A DNA stretch of 64,000 bases from an uncultured bacterium. GTDB lineage: Bacteria; Actinomycetota; Coriobacteriia; Coriobacteriales; Coriobacteriaceae. Both the position numbers and the translations under genes were made by a program. The stretch spans positions 18,289 through 82,288 of the forward strand of contig CAJMKK010000009.1 of NCBI GenBank assembly GCA_905214105.1, read 5' to 3'. Positions 54,015 to 63,750 of the stretch are shown here, piece after piece (within the stretch, counting starts at the first letter, position 1; every line of letters begins with the position of its first letter). The notes under the pieces are model-generated. The model searched no databases and had not been told where the DNA came from. It saw only the letters and a program-made list of their open reading frames with translations.

Positions 54015-55259
54015 TTACTCGTGATCTTGGTAAATCTCACGCGGAGCAAGCTCCGAATGTTTGCGTTTTAAGGTCTTAGGGGCCTTATACGTGTTGCTCT
54101 CGAAGTCGATGTACTCGGTCTGCTTGAGCAGGCGCTCGATCATCTCCTCATGATCGAACAACTCCCAGGCCTCATGCACGGCATCGAGTTTGGCATGCGT
54201 CTCGGGACGGCGCGGCATAAATAGCGTGCAGCAGTCGGGAGCGGCCTCAGTCGAGATATCGAACGTACCAATCTCCTCGGCGCGCGCGATGATCTCCTGC
54301 TTGTCCGAACCGATGAGAGGGCGGAACACGGGGATCTTCACGGCCTCGTTGACGGCCATGATGTTCTCAAGCGTTTGGGAGGCAACCTGCCCAAGCGATT
54401 CGCCGGTCACGATGGCCTTGGCGCCCTCGATGTGTGCAATGCGCTCGGCAACCGAATACATAATGCGGCGATACATGATCACGCGCAGATTGCTGGGGCA
54501 GGTGACCGAAATCTCACGCTGGCAGTCGCCAAACGGCACCACGTACAGGCGGCCGATCTGGACACCCGGCTCAAGCGCACGGATGATGTCCTGCACCAAA
54601 TACTCGCTCGTATCGGGCGTCTGCGGACGACCAGAGAAATGTACCGGCACGCACACCGCGCCGCGACGCGCGAGCATCCAGGTCGCCACCGGAGAATCGA
54701 TACCCGACGACAGCAGCGTCACGACCTTGCCGGCAGAACCCACCGGCAGACCGCCCACGCCGCGCTCGGAGCGCGCGTAAACATAAACGCTGCCCTGGAC
54801 CACCAGTACGTGCACCATCGCATCGGGGTCGTGCATTTGAACCTTTTTATCGGGGAAGGCCTCACACAACACCTCGCCCACCTGACGATTGATGTCAATC
54901 GAGGTGAGCTCATAGTCGGTATTGGAGCGCTTGGCGTGCACCTTAAACGAATCGAAGGAACCAAACTCGCGCAGCGCCTTCACGGCGGCGGCACAGTACT
55001 CCTGAGGGTCGCGATTGGTGTGATACGCCAAAGACACGCGAGCAACGCCGGGAACGGTGCGAATGACACGCGCCGCCTCGTCGGCCTGATGCTCGTTAAA
55101 GGTCACGAGGATATAACCGGAAATTCGAGACACGGCATTCACGGAAAAGGCGGCCAAGGCCGCCTTGATGTTATCCATGAGGATATGCTCAAAATGTGCG
55201 CGGTTCTTACCCTTCAGTCCAACCTCGTGATAGTGGACCAGGCAGACGCGAGCCGCCAT
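54015..55259 (-). CDS. thiI: tRNA 4-thiouridine synthase ThiI
   Basis: Adds sulfur to U8 of tRNA and may supply sulfur for thiamine. The 414-residue protein has an N-terminal ferredoxin-like and THUMP part (ARVCLVHYHEVGLKGKNRAHFE) and a PP-loop domain (TLLSSGIDSPVATWML). There is no C-terminal rhodanese domain, the form usual in Gram-positive bacteria, so it needs a partner sulfurtransferase. It begins one base after the rpoZ stop and ends the mihF-gmk-rpoZ-thiI set. Confidence 0.95.
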   Translation of the reverse strand: MAARVCLVHYHEVGLKGKNRAHFEHILMDNIKAALAAFSVNAVSRISGYILVTFNEHQADEAARVIRTVPGVARVSLAYHTNRDPQEYCAAAVKALREFGSFDSFKVHAKRSNTDYELTSIDINRQVGEVLCEAFPDKKVQMHDPDAMVHVLVVQGSVYVYARSERGVGGLPVGSAGKVVTLLSSGIDSPVATWMLARRGAVCVPVHFSGRPQTPDTSEYLVQDIIRALEPGVQIGRLYVVPFGDCQREISVTCPSNLRVIMYRRIMYSVAERIAHIEGAKAIVTGESLGQVASQTLENIMAVNEAVKIPVFRPLIGSDKQEIIARAEEIGTFDISTEAAPDCCTLFMPRRPETHAKLDAVHEAWELFDHEEMIERLLKQTEYIDFESNTYKAPKTLKRKHSELAPREIYQDHE

Positions 55260-55541
55260 TTAGGCTTCAGCAACCTTGTGGCCGAGCGCCTTCTCGTAAC
55301 GGGCCTCGTCGTAAGAGATGTCGCCGTCGACAATCTCATCCATAGCCATCGAGATGGTATCGGCACCGGAAAGCCCGATGGTGATGTCATCGACATCCTG
55401 GACGGCAAGCACGCGGTTGTGCTGGCCACGCAGCATGCTATTGATGTCGCAGGCGCGCTTGGAGGCAAGCGAAGCGAGCAGGAAGCGGTTGTGATCGGTC
55501 TTCTCCAGAAGATCGTCAATGCAAGGCTTTACAACGGACAC
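55260..55541 (-). CDS. rpoZ: RNA polymerase subunit omega
   Basis: A 93-residue core-assembly subunit. KPCIDDLLEKTDHNRFLLASLASKRACDINSML is a clear omega N-terminal helix set. Start is GTG at 55541 with TGAGG upstream. It follows gmk by five bases, the conserved gmk-rpoZ order. Confidence 0.94.
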   Translation of the reverse strand: MSVVKPCIDDLLEKTDHNRFLLASLASKRACDINSMLRGQHNRVLAVQDVDDITIGLSGADTISMAMDEIVDGDISYDEARYEKALGHKVAEA

Positions 55542-55546
55542 GGACC

Positions 55547-56116
55547 TCAGATCCTTTCATGCATATCGAGAACGCGAACGAGCTCGTCGGTCGCGCGGTC
55601 GAGATCGTCATTCACCACGACATCGTCGTAGCGGTCGGCAAGGGCAAGCTCATCGGCGGCGTTTGCCATACGCAGCTCAATCGTCTCGGGCGTCTCGGTA
55701 CCGCGACCGACTAGACGCTCGCGGAGTACCTCAAGCGAAGGCGGCTTGATAAAGATCAGCACGGCCTCGGGGAAACGCTCCTTCACCTGCAGGGCGCCCT
55801 GGACATCGATCTCCAAAATCAGAGATGCGCCAGAGGCGAGCTTGGATGTGACCTCGCTCACCAACGTGCCGTAGCAGTTACCGTGGACCTCGGCCCACTC
55901 AACAAACTCACCGTTTGCCACGCGGCGGTCGAACTCCTCGCGCGTCAGAAAAAAGTAGTTGACGCCGTCGACCTCACCTTTGCGTGGTGCTCGCGTGGTA
56001 GCCGAAACCGTCAGGCCCAGGTTCGAGCGGCGCTCGCGCACACGAGTGACGAGCGTACCCTTGCCTGCGCCTGACGGTCCAGAAATCACAAAGAGCTTGG
56101 AATCCTGAGCGCTCAC
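55547..56116 (-). CDS. gmk: Guanylate kinase
   Basis: Phosphorylates GMP to GDP, 189 residues. The P-loop is ISGPSGAGKGTLV, with SATTRAPRKGEVDGVNYFF for GMP binding and LILEIDVQGALQVK. It begins with GTG immediately after the mihF stop (TAAGTG), so translation is probably coupled. Confidence 0.97.
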   Translation of the reverse strand: MSAQDSKLFVISGPSGAGKGTLVTRVRERRSNLGLTVSATTRAPRKGEVDGVNYFFLTREEFDRRVANGEFVEWAEVHGNCYGTLVSEVTSKLASGASLILEIDVQGALQVKERFPEAVLIFIKPPSLEVLRERLVGRGTETPETIELRMANAADELALADRYDDVVVNDDLDRATDELVRVLDMHERI

Positions 56117-56425
56117 TTATTTGGTCAGCTGCTCGAGGAGCTGCTCGCGCTGACGGACGCCGAGGCCCTGGACGCGACGGGTAGCGGAGATACCGAGCTC
56201 CTCCATGATCTTGGCGGCCTTGGCCTTGCCATAACCAGGGAGAGACTCGATGAGGGTGGAAACCTTCATGCGGGAAGCGATGGGGTCATCGGAGTTGAGC
56301 ACAGACTCGAGGGACTTCTCGCCCTTCTTGATCTGCTCGCGAAGCTCAGCGCGGGCGTGACGTGCGGCAGCAGCCTTCTCAAGAGCCTGCTTGCGCTGCT
56401 CATCGGTAAGCTGAGGGAGTGCCAT
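56117..56425 (-). CDS. mihF: Integration host factor, actinobacterial type
   Basis: A 102-residue nucleoid protein of the mIHF family, unrelated to the HU-like IHF of E. coli. The sequence LPQLTDEQRKQALEKAAAARHARAELREQIKKGE and the helix-two-turn-helix VSTLIESLPGYGKAKAAKIMEELGI are typical. It starts at 56425 with GGAGG upstream. The mihF-gmk-rpoZ order is an actinobacterial signature and is good evidence for the phylum. Confidence 0.95.
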   Translation of the reverse strand: MALPQLTDEQRKQALEKAAAARHARAELREQIKKGEKSLESVLNSDDPIASRMKVSTLIESLPGYGKAKAAKIMEELGISATRRVQGLGVRQREQLLEQLTK

Positions 56426-56561
56426 TCGTACCTCCAAATAGTTGGGTTATATCTGATTCAATAATTGGCATTTTAGCACGTAGAACGTACAAAATGCCCA
56501 ATAGCGGCTCCATAGGTTAGACGATACCCGCAAAAAGTGCAATATACTGCGCCCAAAGTTA

Positions 56562-56619
56562 AGCCCCTGACCTGCGATTCCACACAAAGGATGGGAAAGT
56601 TTACGCAGGCACAGGGGCT
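56562..56619. terminator. Long hairpin between pyrF and the mihF promoter
   Basis: AGCCCCTGACCTGCG pairs with CGCAGGCACAGGGGCT across a 27-base loop. It follows the pyrF stop and probably ends the pyr operon, although the T-run is better on the plus strand (ATTTTG). An extended -10-like TGCTAAAAT for mihF lies nearby at about 56470-56478 on the minus strand. Confidence 0.5.
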
Positions 56620-56664
56620 ATTTTGTGCTAATGAGACCCAAAAGTGGTGACTTAGGGGAATCTT

Positions 56665-57381
56665 TTACGCGACGTTTTCGACCAGCTCGGCGACGATGGC
56701 GTCAAAGGCAGCAACCGGATCGTCGGCACCGGTGATGGGACGTCCCACAACAATGTGGCTTGCACCACGCTCGATAGCCTGGGAAGGCGTCGCCACGCGA
56801 GACTGGTCACCAAGAGCGGCACCCACCGGACGCACGCCCGGGGTCACGATCAGCGCGTCGGGACCGAGCAGCTCACGCATGTCATGAGCCTCCATCGGCG
56901 AGCACACGATGCCGTCGATGCCGTTGGTCTGGGCAAGCTTTGCCAGACGGGCGGCTTCCTCGGCAACGGGCGACTCGACGCCGATCTCGGCCAGCGCATC
57001 CTGGTTCATACTCGTGAGCACGGTAATGGCGACGAGCTTGGCGCGGTCCTCGCGCGCCTCCTCGGCACCCTCACGGCACGCGGCGAGCATGGCGCCCGAA
57101 CCCAAACCGTGGACCGAGAGCAGGTCGGCACCGGCAAGCGAGGCCGAACGGGCGGCACCGCGCACCTGATGCGGAATGTCATGGAACTTGAGGTCGAGGA
57201 AGACCTTAAAGCCCAGGTCCTTGAACGTCTTGACGATCTCGGGGCCCTCAGCGTAATAGAGCGTCATGCCGACCTTGAGCCAAGCGGCATGACCAGAAAG
57301 CTCGTGGGCGAGCTCGAGCGCACGCTCACGGTCGCAGTCGAGGGCGACGATAACGCGGTCGCGGGCATCGGTCTCTAGCAT
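56665..57381 (-). CDS. pyrF: Orotidine 5'-phosphate decarboxylase
   Basis: Last step to UMP, 238 residues. The catalytic DLKFHDIP (K and paired aspartates), VIVALDC at the start and the phosphate-binding TPGVRP and RGASHIVVGRPI are present. The ATG at 57381 overlaps the pyrD end by seven bases. It is the final gene of the pyr operon. Confidence 0.96.
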   Translation of the reverse strand: MLETDARDRVIVALDCDRERALELAHELSGHAAWLKVGMTLYYAEGPEIVKTFKDLGFKVFLDLKFHDIPHQVRGAARSASLAGADLLSVHGLGSGAMLAACREGAEEAREDRAKLVAITVLTSMNQDALAEIGVESPVAEEAARLAKLAQTNGIDGIVCSPMEAHDMRELLGPDALIVTPGVRPVGAALGDQSRVATPSQAIERGASHIVVGRPITGADDPVAAFDAIVAELVENVA

Positions 57382-58298
57382 TCGAAAGCACCTACCAGCT
57401 CGTTGATGTCCTTCACGCCCTGGGACTCCGCCCAGGCCTCGAGCTCGTGCGCGATCTTGAGCGAGGCGCACGGATCGACGAAGTTGGCCATGCCGACCGA
57501 CACGCAGGTAGCGCCAGCCAGGATAAACTCGGCCGCATCCTCGCCCGTCATGACGCCGCCGACACCGTTGATGGGGATATCGACGGCCTGAGCGACCTCC
57601 CAGACCATGCGAACGGCGATGTGGTGGCACAGTGGACCCGAAAGGCCGCCCTTGGGTTTGGCAACGCGGGACTTGCGGGTGTGCACGTCAATGGCCATGC
57701 CCTGGATGGAATTGATGACCGAAAGGCCGTCGGCGCCTGCGGCCTCGAGGGCTTTGGCGATCTCGGCGACGTTGACCGGAGCCATCTTGACGAACAGCGG
57801 CTTATCGGTCACCTTACGGCAAGCAGCCATAACGGAAGAGGCGCCCTCGGGCGTGGAGCCCATGGCGGCACCGCCGGCGGCGATATTAGGGCAGCTCACG
57901 TTGATCTCGTAGCCGGCAGCCCAGGGGCACAGCTCGACATACATCTCGAGTGCGCGGACAAACTCGTCAACGGAGTGACCGGCAACCTGACAGATGACCT
58001 GGCAGCCGTCCTTGGACAGCTGTTCGAGCCACGGACCGGACTCGCGGGCAAAGGCGGCCACGCCGGGGTTCTGAAGACCCACGGAGTTGATCATACCGCC
58101 GGGAATTTCGGCCATGCGGGGCGCGGGATTGCCGGGCCAGGGCTCGGCAGCGCAACCCTTGGTGGTGATGGCGCCCAGCTGGGAAACATCAAAGAAGTTC
58201 TGGAACTGCCAACCGTAGCCAAAGGTACCGGCTGCGGTGTTAATGGGGTTCTGCATCTTGACGCCGCCGAAATCGACGGCCATGTTCACGGTACCCAC
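57375..58298 (-). CDS. pyrD: Dihydroorotate dehydrogenase B, catalytic subunit
   Basis: Oxidises dihydroorotate to orotate with FMN; 307 residues. Motifs: VDFGGVKMQNPINTAAGTFGYG, EINVSCPNIAAGG with the type-1B catalytic cysteine, VKMAPVNVAEIA and GVGGVMTGEDAAEFI. PyrK supplies the NAD-linked half. The start could be GTG 58298 (overlapping the pyrK stop as TAGTG), GTG 58289 or ATG 58283; the first fits the coupling seen elsewhere in this genome. Confidence 0.95.
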   Translation of the reverse strand: MGTVNMAVDFGGVKMQNPINTAAGTFGYGWQFQNFFDVSQLGAITTKGCAAEPWPGNPAPRMAEIPGGMINSVGLQNPGVAAFARESGPWLEQLSKDGCQVICQVAGHSVDEFVRALEMYVELCPWAAGYEINVSCPNIAAGGAAMGSTPEGASSVMAACRKVTDKPLFVKMAPVNVAEIAKALEAAGADGLSVINSIQGMAIDVHTRKSRVAKPKGGLSGPLCHHIAVRMVWEVAQAVDIPINGVGGVMTGEDAAEFILAGATCVSVGMANFVDPCASLKIAHELEAWAESQGVKDINELVGAFEC

Positions 58299-59089
58299 TA
58301 GAAGACCACCACCTTGGAAGCATCGAACACGGGGCCGCACATACAAGCACCCTTCATACCGTCGACCGTCTCGACATTGCAGGTGTTGCAGGCGCCAAAG
58401 CCACAGCTCATCATGCGCTCGAGCGACACCTCGCAGTACACACCGGCCTCGGCGGCAGCGGCGGCGACCTTCTTCATCATGACGGCGGGGCCGCAGCTGG
58501 CGACGTAGTCGTAGCCGCCCTCTCCAAGCAGCTCGGCTGCCGGATCGGTGCAAAAACCGTGCGTGCCGAGCGAACCGTCGTCGGTGCACACGTTAACCGT
58601 GGCGCCCAGCGCGCGGAACTCATCGACACCAACGGCCTTGGAAGCGGTGCCAAAGCCCAGGCAAACGTCGACATCCACGCCCTGCTCGGCAAGCTTGTCG
58701 GCAAGGCACAGCACGGGCGGAACGCCGATGCCACCGGCGACGAGCAGTGCCTTCCTGGTGCCCTCGGGTACCATCCAGCCACGGCCACCGGGGCCCAACA
58801 GGTTAGAGGTGGAGCCAGGGCCCATCTGGGACAAACGACGGGTATCGTCGCCCACGACGGCGTACCACAGCTCGACGGTGCCGGCCTCGGCGTCGGCGCG
58901 ATAGAAGCTCAGGGGCACGCGAAGCAGCGAGGAGGCATCGCCGGGCACGGCAATGTTCACAAACTGACCGGGCTTGAGCACACTTGCAAGCTTGGGGGCC
59001 GAGATGACGAGCGAGAAGATGCCGTCGGCGATCTCCCAGTTCGAGACGACCTCGAAGTCGTGCATGCGTGCAGTGGAAGGTGTGGGCAT
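58298..59089 (-). CDS. pyrK: Dihydroorotate dehydrogenase B, electron transfer subunit
   Basis: FAD and 2Fe-2S subunit of PyrDII, 263 residues. FAD-binding PLSFYR, NAD-binding LLVAGGIGVPPVLCLADKL and cluster cysteines in CGFGACNTCNVETVDG and CMCGPVF are all visible. It passes electrons from dihydroorotate to NAD. It is directly followed by pyrD. Confidence 0.95.
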   Translation of the reverse strand: MPTPSTARMHDFEVVSNWEIADGIFSLVISAPKLASVLKPGQFVNIAVPGDASSLLRVPLSFYRADAEAGTVELWYAVVGDDTRRLSQMGPGSTSNLLGPGGRGWMVPEGTRKALLVAGGIGVPPVLCLADKLAEQGVDVDVCLGFGTASKAVGVDEFRALGATVNVCTDDGSLGTHGFCTDPAAELLGEGGYDYVASCGPAVMMKKVAAAAAEAGVYCEVSLERMMSCGFGACNTCNVETVDGMKGACMCGPVFDASKVVVF

Positions 59090-59181
59090 AGACGCTCCAA
59101 TCCCCCATGCGGTTGCATGGTCTAAACGAACAGAAAGCGCGGCACCGCAAGGGCGCCGCGCACAAAAGCGATAAGGCTATG

Positions 59182-60471
59182 CTAGCAGATGCAGCCGTCG
59201 GCGAGCGTCTGCTTGCCACCGACAAATACATCGGTGACACGACCGGTGAGCGTGCGGCCGGCAAAACCGGAGTTCTCGGCGCGCGACTCGTAACCGTCCT
59301 CGCCAACCGTCCAGGTTGCGGAGGGGTCAAACACGGTCAGGTCGGCGACAGAGTCCGCCTTGACCTGAACCTGATCGAGGCCCAGAATCTCACGCGGCTT
59401 GATGGCCATGAGCTCGACCATGCGGCTCACGCTCATCTTGCCCGTATTGACCAGCTCAGTGAGCACGAGCGACAGCGAAGTCTCGAGGCCAATCATTCCA
59501 AAGGGCGCGAGCTCGAACTCGCGGGCCTTCTCCCACGGGGTGTGGGGAGCGTGGTCGGTAACGATAGCGTCGACGGTACCGTCGATGACACCCTGACGGA
59601 TGGCCTCGGCATCCTCGTCGGTGCGCAGCGGCGGATTGACCTTGAGCGAGGTGTTGTAGGTCTCGTCCAGGTCGTTCTCGGTCAGGAACATGTGGTGCGG
59701 GGTGGCCTCGCAGGTCACCTGGACACCGGCAGCCTTACCGGCACGCACGAGCTCCAGGCCATGAGCGGTGGAGATGTGCTGGATGTGCAGCTTGGCACCG
59801 GTCAGCTTGGCAATCTCGATGTCGCGGGCAATCTGAAGCTCCTCGCCGGCGGCCGGCCAACCCTCGAGGGCCAGACGGGTCGAGACCTTGCCCTCGTTGA
59901 TCTGGCCGTGGCCGACCAGATCCTCGTCCTGGCAGTGGCTCATAAAGACCTTGCCGAACATCTTGCCGTAGTCCATGCAGCGACGGAGCATGCCCGCGCC
60001 CTGCACGCCACGACCGTCGTCAGTGAAGGCGACGGCGCCGTGGGCGACCATATCGCCCATCTCGGACATGGCCTCGCCCTTAAGACCGCGGGTCATGGCG
60101 CCCGACGGATAGACGCGGCAGTGACCGACCTCGGCAGCGCGGGACTTGACGAACTCCACGACGGTGCCGTTATCGGTGACGGGATCGGTGTTGGGCATGG
60201 CGCACACGCCGGTAAAGCCGCCCTTGGCAGCTGCACGGGTGCCGCTCTCGATGTCCTCTTTGACCTCGTAGCCGGGCTCGCGAAGGTGAACGTGCATATC
60301 CACCAGACCGGGGACGAGGTACTTGCCGGAAAGGTCGCGGACCTCGGCTCCCTCGACGGCGAGATTCTCGCCGACCTCGGCGATCTTGTCGCCGTCAATC
60401 AGGACGTCAACGACACCGTCAAGCTCGACGGACGGGTCGACGACGTGGGCATTCTTAAGAAGCAAGGCCAT
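59182..60471 (-). CDS. pyrC: Dihydroorotase
   Basis: Zinc enzyme cyclising carbamoyl-aspartate, 429 residues, class I type. Metal-site motif DMHVHLREPG, VCAMPNTDP, TCEATPHHMFLT and the catalytic Asp in TDHAPHTPWEK are seen. The ATG at 60471 has GGAGG upstream and overlaps the pyrB end by 17 bases. The pyrK start lies 92 bases after its stop. Confidence 0.96.
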   Translation of the reverse strand: MALLLKNAHVVDPSVELDGVVDVLIDGDKIAEVGENLAVEGAEVRDLSGKYLVPGLVDMHVHLREPGYEVKEDIESGTRAAAKGGFTGVCAMPNTDPVTDNGTVVEFVKSRAAEVGHCRVYPSGAMTRGLKGEAMSEMGDMVAHGAVAFTDDGRGVQGAGMLRRCMDYGKMFGKVFMSHCQDEDLVGHGQINEGKVSTRLALEGWPAAGEELQIARDIEIAKLTGAKLHIQHISTAHGLELVRAGKAAGVQVTCEATPHHMFLTENDLDETYNTSLKVNPPLRTDEDAEAIRQGVIDGTVDAIVTDHAPHTPWEKAREFELAPFGMIGLETSLSLVLTELVNTGKMSVSRMVELMAIKPREILGLDQVQVKADSVADLTVFDPSATWTVGEDGYESRAENSGFAGRTLTGRVTDVFVGGKQTLADGCIC

Positions 60472-61399
60472 TATCGGCACCTCCAAGCAGCAGATACAGG
60501 ATAGCCATACGCACGCAGATGCCGGCGTAGACCTGCTCCAGGATGACGGAGCGTTGCGGGTGGTCGGCCATATAGGAGTCGAACTCGACGCCGCGGTTGA
60601 TGGGGCCCGGGTGGCAGATGATCGCATCGGGCTTCATGAGCTTCTCGCGGTCCTTGGTCAGGCCGAAGAGCTTGTGATACTCGCGAATCGTGGGGAACGG
60701 AGCGCCCTCAAGGCGCTCCTGCTGCACGCGCAGCATGTAGACGACGTCCAGCTCGGGCAGGACGGAATCGAGGTCGCTCGTCACGTGGTCGCAACCCAGA
60801 ACCTCGGGCGCCGGCGGCAGCAGCGTGCCGGGGGCGACAGCGTAGGTCTCGCAGCCCATGATCTTAAGGGCGGGGATCAGCGAGCCGCAGACACGGGAGT
60901 GCGCGATATCGCCGACGACAGCGACCTTCAGACCGTGGAAGTCACCCTTGTGCTCCCAGATGGTGTACAGGTCGAGCAGGGCCTGCGTAGGATGGTTGTG
61001 CTTGCCGTCGCCGGCGCAGATAACGCTCGCGGGCGAGTTCTGCGTGACGATGTAGGGAGCACCGGCGTGCTTATCGCGAACGACGATGCAATCAATCTTG
61101 TAGGCGTTGAGGGTCTCGACGGTGTCGACGAGGCTCTCGCCCTTGACCGTGGAAGTCGAGGAGCCGCCAAAGTTGAGGCTGTCGGCCGAAAGGCGCTTCT
61201 CGGCGAGCTCGAAGGAGCTGCGGGTGCGCGTCGAGGGCTCGTTGAACATGTTGACGATGGTCTTGCCCTTGAGCGTGGGGACCTTCTTGATCGCACGCTC
61301 GTTGACCTCGGAGAACGCCTTGGCGGTCTCGAGGATGAGCTTGATGTCCTCTTCGGAGTACTCGGTAATGTCGATCAGGTGCTTATGGTTGAACGCCAC
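60455..61399 (-). CDS. pyrB: Aspartate carbamoyltransferase, catalytic subunit
   Basis: First committed step of pyrimidine synthesis, 314 residues. Carbamoyl-phosphate motif FNEPSTRTRSSFE, the HNHPTQALLDLYTI loop, VGDIAHSRV and HPGPINRGVE are present. Starts with GTG at 61399 with GGAGG ten bases upstream, just after the pyrR stop. No regulatory subunit pyrI follows. Confidence 0.96.
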   Translation of the reverse strand: MAFNHKHLIDITEYSEEDIKLILETAKAFSEVNERAIKKVPTLKGKTIVNMFNEPSTRTRSSFELAEKRLSADSLNFGGSSTSTVKGESLVDTVETLNAYKIDCIVVRDKHAGAPYIVTQNSPASVICAGDGKHNHPTQALLDLYTIWEHKGDFHGLKVAVVGDIAHSRVCGSLIPALKIMGCETYAVAPGTLLPPAPEVLGCDHVTSDLDSVLPELDVVYMLRVQQERLEGAPFPTIREYHKLFGLTKDREKLMKPDAIICHPGPINRGVEFDSYMADHPQRSVILEQVYAGICVRMAILYLLLGGADNGLAS

Positions 61400-61403
61400 G
61401 GTA

Positions 61404-62000
<597 letters not shown>

Positions 62001-62009
62001 TCACATGTC

Positions 62010-62145
62010 TTGACTGCTGACACAGTCAAAAAAATAGATGCCCGACCGCTTAAAGCGGACCAGACACCCACAGGAAGGGCTGCTCTTTGGCAGCAATGTA
62101 ATTCCATGTGGGTATCTCGTACCCCTTTAATGGTCAAGGGATAGT
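62010..62145 (-). promoter_or_regulatory. Attenuator-like leader of the pyr operon
   Basis: Reading the minus strand: a CCCTT/AAGGGG hairpin near 62125-62145, a GGGTA/TACCC hairpin, a large hairpin closed by CCCACA and TGTGGG (62067-62112) with an inner GCTGC/GCAGC stem, then a GC-rich hairpin (62039-62066) followed by TTTTTTT (62034-62028), an intrinsic terminator. The TACCCACA strand can pair in two ways, which suggests switching. The usual PyrR-binding loop sequence was not clearly found. Confidence 0.65.
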
Positions 62146-62439
62146 GTAGCCAACCTCGAGCTTAATTGCGAGCATAAATACAGAGCAATCCGTAAACGGG
62201 CGCAGGCGCTCCATAAACCTATATATATTTGTGGGACGAGCTTGAAAACGCACGCACGAGCTGGCATAATCCCCTCTGCTGCACGCAAATCGGATCTACG
62301 TCCAGGGCCGTAGCGTGAGCACTATCGCCAAAAGAGGAATATCTCTGTGTAGATTGCGCACAGGGAGCGACTTCTGTGCTATAGTTCAGGCTTGTTTGTT
62401 AACGCGACATGTTCGTTTGTCGCCCAAGGAGGGTCAGTT
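62146..62439. other. Intergenic region between the pyr leader and rpmB
   Basis: About 290 bases holding the divergent promoters of the pyr operon (a weak TACACT near 62150 on the minus strand) and rpmB. The rpmB promoter is at 62377-62385. Nothing else is evident. Confidence 0.5.
62377..62385 (+). promoter_or_regulatory. Extended -10 promoter of rpmB
   Basis: TGCTATAGT, with the TG extension; a TTGCGC sits too far upstream to be a standard -35. The same sequence occurs before rpsT. Confidence 0.55.
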
Positions 62440-62628
62440 ATGTCCAAAGTTTGCGAAGTTTGCGGTAAGCACCCCGTTGCCGGTCGCTCCATCAGCCACT
62501 CTCACCGCGTCACCAACCGTAAGTTCCGCCCCAACATCCAGCGCGTCTACGTCGTCGTCGATGGTCACCGTCGCAAGATGAACGTTTGCTCCACCTGCCT
62601 CAAGTCCGGCAAGGTTGCGCGCTCCTAA
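62440..62628 (+). CDS. rpmB: Ribosomal protein bL28
   Basis: A 62-residue large-subunit protein. SKVCEVCGKHP carries a CxxC pair and the C terminus has CSTCLKSGKV, so this is the zinc-binding (C+) form. SHSHRVTNRKFRPNIQ is the family core. The ATG at 62440 follows AAGGAGGG. It is monocistronic with an intrinsic terminator. Confidence 0.97.
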   Translation: MSKVCEVCGKHPVAGRSISHSHRVTNRKFRPNIQRVYVVVDGHRRKMNVCSTCLKSGKVARS

Positions 62629-62694
62629 ATAAGGTCTTACCAACAAGTACCTCGGACTCTCCGGGTCAAAGACCTCGCGTTCACGTAGAACTAT

Positions 62695-62732
62695 AAGAAA
62701 CCGCTTTCTTTTGAGGAGGCGGTTTCTTTTTC
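62695..62732 (+). terminator. Terminator of rpmB
   Basis: AAGAAACCGC pairs with GCGGTTTCTT, followed by TTTC. Ends the rpmB transcript before the insertion element. Confidence 0.9.
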
Positions 62733-62804
62733 TATCTATCCAGGAATGCAAAACCAGGGCGAAAAATGGACTGCGTCCCAAATCTTGGACGCCCTAAATA
62801 GCGA

Positions 62805-63530
62805 TTAGGCCGCGAGGGCCTGATTCCGGAACTCCTCCGGGGTCAGGCCCTTCAATCTTACCTGCCTCCGGCGCGTGCGCCAGTGGACTACGTATTCCTC
62901 CAGGTCGCGTTTGAAATCCTCGAACGTCGTCCACTCGCGGCCCAGGTAGAACTCGTCCTTGACGTGGCTGAAGAGCTGCTCGGTGGCGGCATTGTCGATG
63001 CAGTTCGCCTTCCTGGACATGCTCTGGACGATGCCGGCGGCCTCGAGCCTGGATGTGTACGAGGCGCGCTGGTACTGCCAGCCCCGGTCCGAGTGCATGG
63101 TCGGGGCGGCGCCCTCGGGGATCTTGGACAGCAGCTCGTCGAGCATCCTCGCCTGCTGGGCCATGTCGGGCGTGGTCGATATGTCGCTCGCCACGATCTC
63201 CTTGGTGCAGAAGTCCAGCGTCGGGGCCCAGTAGGCCTTGCCGCCCGCCACCTTGAACTCGGTGACGTCCGTCCCCAGCTTCCGCCACGGGGCCCCGGCG
63301 TCGAAATCCCTCGCGATCACGTTCTCGAACGTCCTGCCGACGACGCCCCTGTACGAGTTGTACCCGTGGTAGGCCGTCTCGCGTCTGATACCGCAGCGAA
63401 TCCCCATCTCGCGCATCATCTTGAGCACGGTCTTGTCGGCTATCACGGCCCCCTCTTCCGCCCTGAGGCACATCGCTATCTGCCGGTGCCCGCAGCCGTT
63501 GGCGGTGCGCGAGAAGATCTCGGCGGCCAC
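62805..63530 (-). CDS. IS3-family transposase, orfB part
   Basis: The 241-residue catalytic part of an IS3 transposase (rve, DDE). Catalytic residues are visible in LGTDVTEF, MHSDRGWQYQ and CIDNAATEQLFSHVKDEF. The helix-turn-helix segment GHRQIAMCLRAEEGAVIADKTVLKMMREMGI opens it. It begins with GTG, but in a working IS3 this frame is reached by -1 frameshift from orfA. The usual 50 or so residues before this helix are missing, so the enzyme is probably incomplete. Confidence 0.85.
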   Translation of the reverse strand: MAAEIFSRTANGCGHRQIAMCLRAEEGAVIADKTVLKMMREMGIRCGIRRETAYHGYNSYRGVVGRTFENVIARDFDAGAPWRKLGTDVTEFKVAGGKAYWAPTLDFCTKEIVASDISTTPDMAQQARMLDELLSKIPEGAAPTMHSDRGWQYQRASYTSRLEAAGIVQSMSRKANCIDNAATEQLFSHVKDEFYLGREWTTFEDFKRDLEEYVVHWRTRRRQVRLKGLTPEEFRNQALAA

Positions 63531-63750
63531 CGGCGGCCTTCTGCTCGTATGTGTACCTGCCCCGCTTTCCGTCCATGCGCAGCAGCACCTCGCTCCCGAA
63601 CGCGCGGTATATCTCCTGCCAACTTCTCACGGCTTCCACGGGAAGCGAAAGGGCAATCGCGGCAGATTTATACCCGTGCCCGAGCTCGAAGAGCCCTATG
63701 GCCGCCTTCCTGGCCTCGACATCATACTTCACTCTCAAATCAACGCACAT
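63525..63750 (-). pseudogene. IS3 orfA remnant (truncated)
   Basis: The start of an orfA: VKYDVEARKAAIGLFELGHGYKSAAIALSLPVEAVRSW is a helix-turn-helix followed by RAFGSEVLLRMDGKRGRYTYEQK. At this point a typical orfA would continue with a second helix-turn-helix and a leucine zipper; instead the frame runs straight into orfB sequence in the wrong register. This points to an internal deletion. The approximate join is at 63525-63545. Confidence 0.7.
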
